From the NCBI GenBank assembly GCA_001796995.1, contig MGOB01000093.1, positions 35,826 to 42,826 on the forward strand: a DNA stretch of 7,001 bases, read 5' to 3'. The translations under genes were made by a program, and so were the position numbers. Every line of letters starts with the position of its first letter. Positions within the stretch are counted from its first letter, which is position 1. This stretch comes from Chloroflexi bacterium RBG_16_68_14. Lineage in GTDB: Bacteria > Chloroflexota > Dehalococcoidia > DSTF01 > RBG-16-68-14. Shown here piece after piece: positions 5,521 to 7,001 of the stretch. The notes beneath the pieces were generated by a model. It made no database searches and was not told the origin of the DNA. It worked only from the letters and a program-made list of their open reading frames with translations.

Positions 5521-5883
5521 CTAGCGGGCGGGCGAGGCGGGCCCGGCGGGCCCGGCGGGTTCATCCACGGCGGCCTTGGCCTCCTCCAGCGCCCGGCGTG
5601 CCTCTCGGTCCGCGGACTCCAGCTCCTGGCCGATGGCGCGGGCGCCTTCGTCCAGGCCCCGGCCTACCTCTTTCCACTCGCCCTTCACCTCCTCGTACTC
5701 TTGCTCCAGCTCGCCCAGCGTCTCGTTGAACTCGCGGGTGACCTGGGCGGTGTAGCGCCGGAAGGCTCGGAGGAAGCGGGCCAACTGGGCCGCCATCTCC
5801 GGCAGCCGGCGCGGGCCTACCACGAGCAGAGTAAGCACCAAGATTACCAGGAGTTCCGCGGGGCCGACGCCGAGAAAGTCCAT
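5521..5883 (-). CDS. tatB: Twin-arginine translocase TatA/TatB family subunit, TatB-like
   Basis: The 120-residue protein has the classic one-helix layout. A short N-terminus MDFLGVGPAE leads to a membrane helix at about 8-22 and then the hinge VVGPRRLPEM at 21-30. An amphipathic helix AAQLARFLRAFRRY follows, and then a long charged helical tail to about residue 106 ending in a Pro/Ala-rich stretch. GPRRLPE after the helix favours TatB over TatA, whose hinge usually reads FGxxKLPE. TatB joins TatC to form the substrate receptor. No separate TatA is visible here, so a dual-function subunit or a tatA elsewhere is possible. The start ATG at 5883 has only weak GGA spacing upstream. Confidence 0.9.
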   Translation of the reverse strand: MDFLGVGPAELLVILVLTLLVVGPRRLPEMAAQLARFLRAFRRYTAQVTREFNETLGELEQEYEEVKGEWKEVGRGLDEGARAIGQELESADREARRALEEAKAAVDEPAGPAGPASPAR

Positions 5884-5910
5884 GTTCCGAGGTGACCTCT
5901 CCGTGAAAAG

Positions 5911-5955
5911 AGCGCGCCGCGCCCGGCCCAGGTGACCGTGAGGAGCGGCGCGGCG
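5911..5955 (-). terminator. Possible intrinsic terminator or attenuator between acpP and tatB
   Basis: On the minus strand a 9-bp GC-only stem (arms 5947-5955 and 5915-5923, CGCCGCGCC with GGCGCGGCG) encloses a 23-nt loop. CGCTCTTTTC follows, so a short U-tract starts about 4 nt past the stem. The position just downstream of the acpP stop (5971-5973) suits a terminator. The long loop and only four U residues make it weak, so readthrough into tatB is likely. Confidence 0.35.
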
Positions 5956-5970
5956 GCGAGCGAGCTGGGA

Positions 5971-6237
5971 CTAGTCCGACGTGTCCTCGATGCCCAGGTC
6001 CTTCAGGTAGTCGACGGCGTCTTGCACGGTCACGATCTTCTCCGCGTCCTCGTCGGAGATCTCCAGCGTCCGGCCGTCCTTGCTGAACTCCTCCTCCATG
6101 GACATGATCAGCTCGACGAGGTCCAGAGAGTCCGCGTTGAGGTCGTCTACGAAGGACGCACTGGGCAACACTTGGTCTTCGTCAACACCAAGCTGCTCGA
6201 CGATGAGGCTGCGCACTTTTTCAAAGACGGTTGGCAC
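5971..6237 (-). CDS. acpP: Acyl carrier protein
   Basis: AcpP carries growing acyl chains on a phosphopantetheine arm during fatty-acid synthesis. The product is 88 residues, acidic, with the attachment motif NADSLDLVEL and serine S37. Helix 1 (VFEKVRSLIVEQLGV) and the C-terminal AEKIVTVQDAVDYL match the family. I chose the GTG at 6237. AAGGGGG at 6245-6251 lies 7 nt upstream, and this start gives the normal N-terminus. An upstream in-frame ATG at 6321 would add 28 residues that overlap nusB and have no ACP similarity. The loop before helix III reads EEEFSKDGRTLEISDEDAEK, about five residues longer than the E. coli protein. The gene starts 4 nt after the nusB stop; fabG two genes upstream is a pathway partner. 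Confidence 0.94.
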   Translation of the reverse strand: MPTVFEKVRSLIVEQLGVDEDQVLPSASFVDDLNADSLDLVELIMSMEEEFSKDGRTLEISDEDAEKIVTVQDAVDYLKDLGIEDTSD

Positions 6238-6241
6238 CTGT

Positions 6242-6688
6242 TCACCCCCTTCCCGCAGCCGGTTGGTTTCTTCGCAGCTCGCTGCGCTGCCGCTCGATAG
6301 AACCAAGGACGCCGTTGACAAACTTGGCCGAGCTTTCGCTGCCGAAGGTCTTGGCCAGCTCGACGGCTTCGTTGATCACGGCACGAACCGGCGTCCCATT
6401 ATCACCCAGCATCTCCCTGATGGCAAGCCGCAAGATGTTGCGGTCCACCGGCGGGAGCTGCTCCACTGGCCAGGCCGGCGCCGCTCTGGCGATGGCCTGA
6501 TCGATCTCATCTTGCTGTGCCAGCACGCCTTGGATCAAGTCCCGCGCGAAGGCGGCCGTCTCTCTGGCGAGCCGCTGGTCGGCCACCAGGCGCTCCAATA
6601 CCTCCAGCGGCGCATGACGGGAGCTATCCGCCTCGTGCAGAGCCTGGAGGGCGGCGATGCGGGCGCGGCGGCGCTGTCCTGCAGCCAT
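6242..6688 (-). CDS. nusB: Transcription antitermination factor NusB
   Basis: NusB binds boxA RNA with NusE (S10) and supports antitermination and processing of rRNA transcripts. The 148-residue all-helical product has the standard signatures: a basic start with RRRARIAALQALHEAD at 6-21, AWPVEQLPPVDRNILRLAIREM at 72-93, and PVRAVINEAVELAKTFGSESSAKFVNGVLGSI at 100-131. The last of these is the most conserved part of the family. Length is typical. Its ATG at 6688 shares one base with the fabG stop (TGATG), a sign of coupled translation. acpP follows after 4 nt. NusB placed between fatty-acid genes is a matter of operon layout and does not suggest a lipid role. Confidence 0.95.
   Translation of the reverse strand: MAAGQRRRARIAALQALHEADSSRHAPLEVLERLVADQRLARETAAFARDLIQGVLAQQDEIDQAIARAAPAWPVEQLPPVDRNILRLAIREMLGDNGTPVRAVINEAVELAKTFGSESSAKFVNGVLGSIERQRSELRRNQPAAGRG
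6245..6251 (-). promoter_or_regulatory. Ribosome binding site that fixes the acpP GTG start
   Basis: AAGGGGG on the minus strand, inside the last codons of nusB, is 7 nt from the GTG at 6237. It supports the 88-residue AcpP over the longer ATG version and ties acpP translation to nusB. Confidence 0.6.
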
Positions 6689-7001
6689 CAGTGCATCACC
6701 AGTCCCCCGTCCACCGGCAGGACCATACCCGTAATGTAGCTCGCCTCCTCCGACGCCAGGAAGACCGCCGCCGGGGCGATCTGCTCCGGGGTAGCGGGCC
6801 CGCCCAGCGGTACCAGCAGAAGGACGGCCTGCTCCTGCTGCTCGGTGAGGTCGGCGGTCATTTCGGTGCGCACCAGGCCGGGCGCGATGGCGTTGGCGGT
6901 AACGTTGCGGGAGGCCACCTCCTTCGCCACCGCTTTGGTGAAGCCGATGAGCCCCGCCTTGGCGGCGGCGTAGTTCGCCTGCCCGGCGTTGCCCACCAGC
7001 C
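6688..7001 (-). CDS. fabG: 3-oxoacyl-[ACP] reductase FabG (3' part; 5' end outside the window)
   Basis: Only the C-terminal 104 residues or so are present. FabG is a short-chain dehydrogenase/reductase that reduces 3-oxoacyl-ACP with NADPH in the fatty-acid elongation cycle. Visible are the catalytic Tyr and Lys of NYAAAKAG just inside the window, then GFTKAVAKEVASRNVTANAIAPGLVRTEMT, the PLGGPATPEQIA segment, and the closing SYITGMVLPVDGG. These are the usual FabG signatures. The catalytic Ser and the Rossmann glycine motif lie beyond the edge. The acpP gene two positions downstream supports FabG over a general SDR. The stop TGA overlaps the nusB start. Confidence 0.92.
   Translation of the reverse strand, partial: LVGNAGQANYAAAKAGLIGFTKAVAKEVASRNVTANAIAPGLVRTEMTADLTEQQEQAVLLLVPLGGPATPEQIAPAAVFLASEEASYITGMVLPVDGGLVMH

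Noticed and set aside
4796..5524. Plus-strand 242-codon frame
   Set aside because: It is antisense to tatC, rich in Gln/Gly/Asp/His, with no recognisable domain.
3872..6237. A dedicated sulfur or Tat-export island
   Set aside because: The Tat and TauE/SafE genes sit among housekeeping genes, and no exported enzyme or sulfur pathway gene is present in the window.
6238..6321. Longer acpP starting at the ATG at 6321
   Set aside because: It would add 28 residues overlapping nusB without ACP similarity, while the GTG at 6237 has a strong ribosome binding site and gives the family length.

Overview
This is a high-GC bacterial window, and every gene I can support lies on the minus strand, so it reads from right to left. 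The gene content is a fabG-nusB-acpP group, a TatB/TatC pair, half-size TauE/SafE proteins, a [4Fe-4S] type 4 uracil-DNA glycosylase, one RNase J and a secreted repeat/PD40 protein. Together these fit an uncultured Chloroflexota-type bacterium (for example Dehalococcoidia-like). That placement is an inference from gene style, not a measured assignment.

Right to centre (7001 down to 1509) is one compact, probably largely co-transcribed run: fabG (3' part only), nusB, acpP, a possible weak terminator, tatB, tatC, two tandem half-length TauE/SafE membrane proteins, a type 4 uracil-DNA glycosylase, then RNase J. Several joints are coupled. The fabG stop and nusB start share one base. acpP starts 4 nt after nusB with its ribosome binding site inside nusB. 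The second TauE half starts 5 nt after the first. The glycosylase starts 1 nt after the second half. The genes cover fatty-acid synthesis (FabG, AcpP), transcription antitermination (NusB), folded-protein export (TatB, TatC), anion or sulfur-compound transport (TauE/SafE pair), DNA repair and RNA processing. This is a housekeeping cluster rather than a single dedicated pathway.

The 395-bp gap at 1114-1508 separates RNase J from the left-hand gene and is dense in small DNA structures. It holds a second copy of the last eight RNase J codons, an 86-bp palindromic MITE/REP-like element, five tandem TCGA-centred heptamers, and several perfect hairpins.

The left end (1-1113) encodes a secreted protein built of about 52-residue repeats, each with a C-x4-C pair. 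An in-frame TAG replaces the conserved tyrosine of repeat 5. The same frame then stays open to the window edge and encodes PD40/TolB-like beta-propeller blades, so the gene looks like one larger protein broken by a nonsense codon.

I see no clear new defence or mobile system. The most notable points are the nonsense-split repeat/PD40 protein, the duplicated RNase J tail around a palindromic element, the 24-bp duplication of the RNase J translation start, and the two-gene TauE/SafE transporter.
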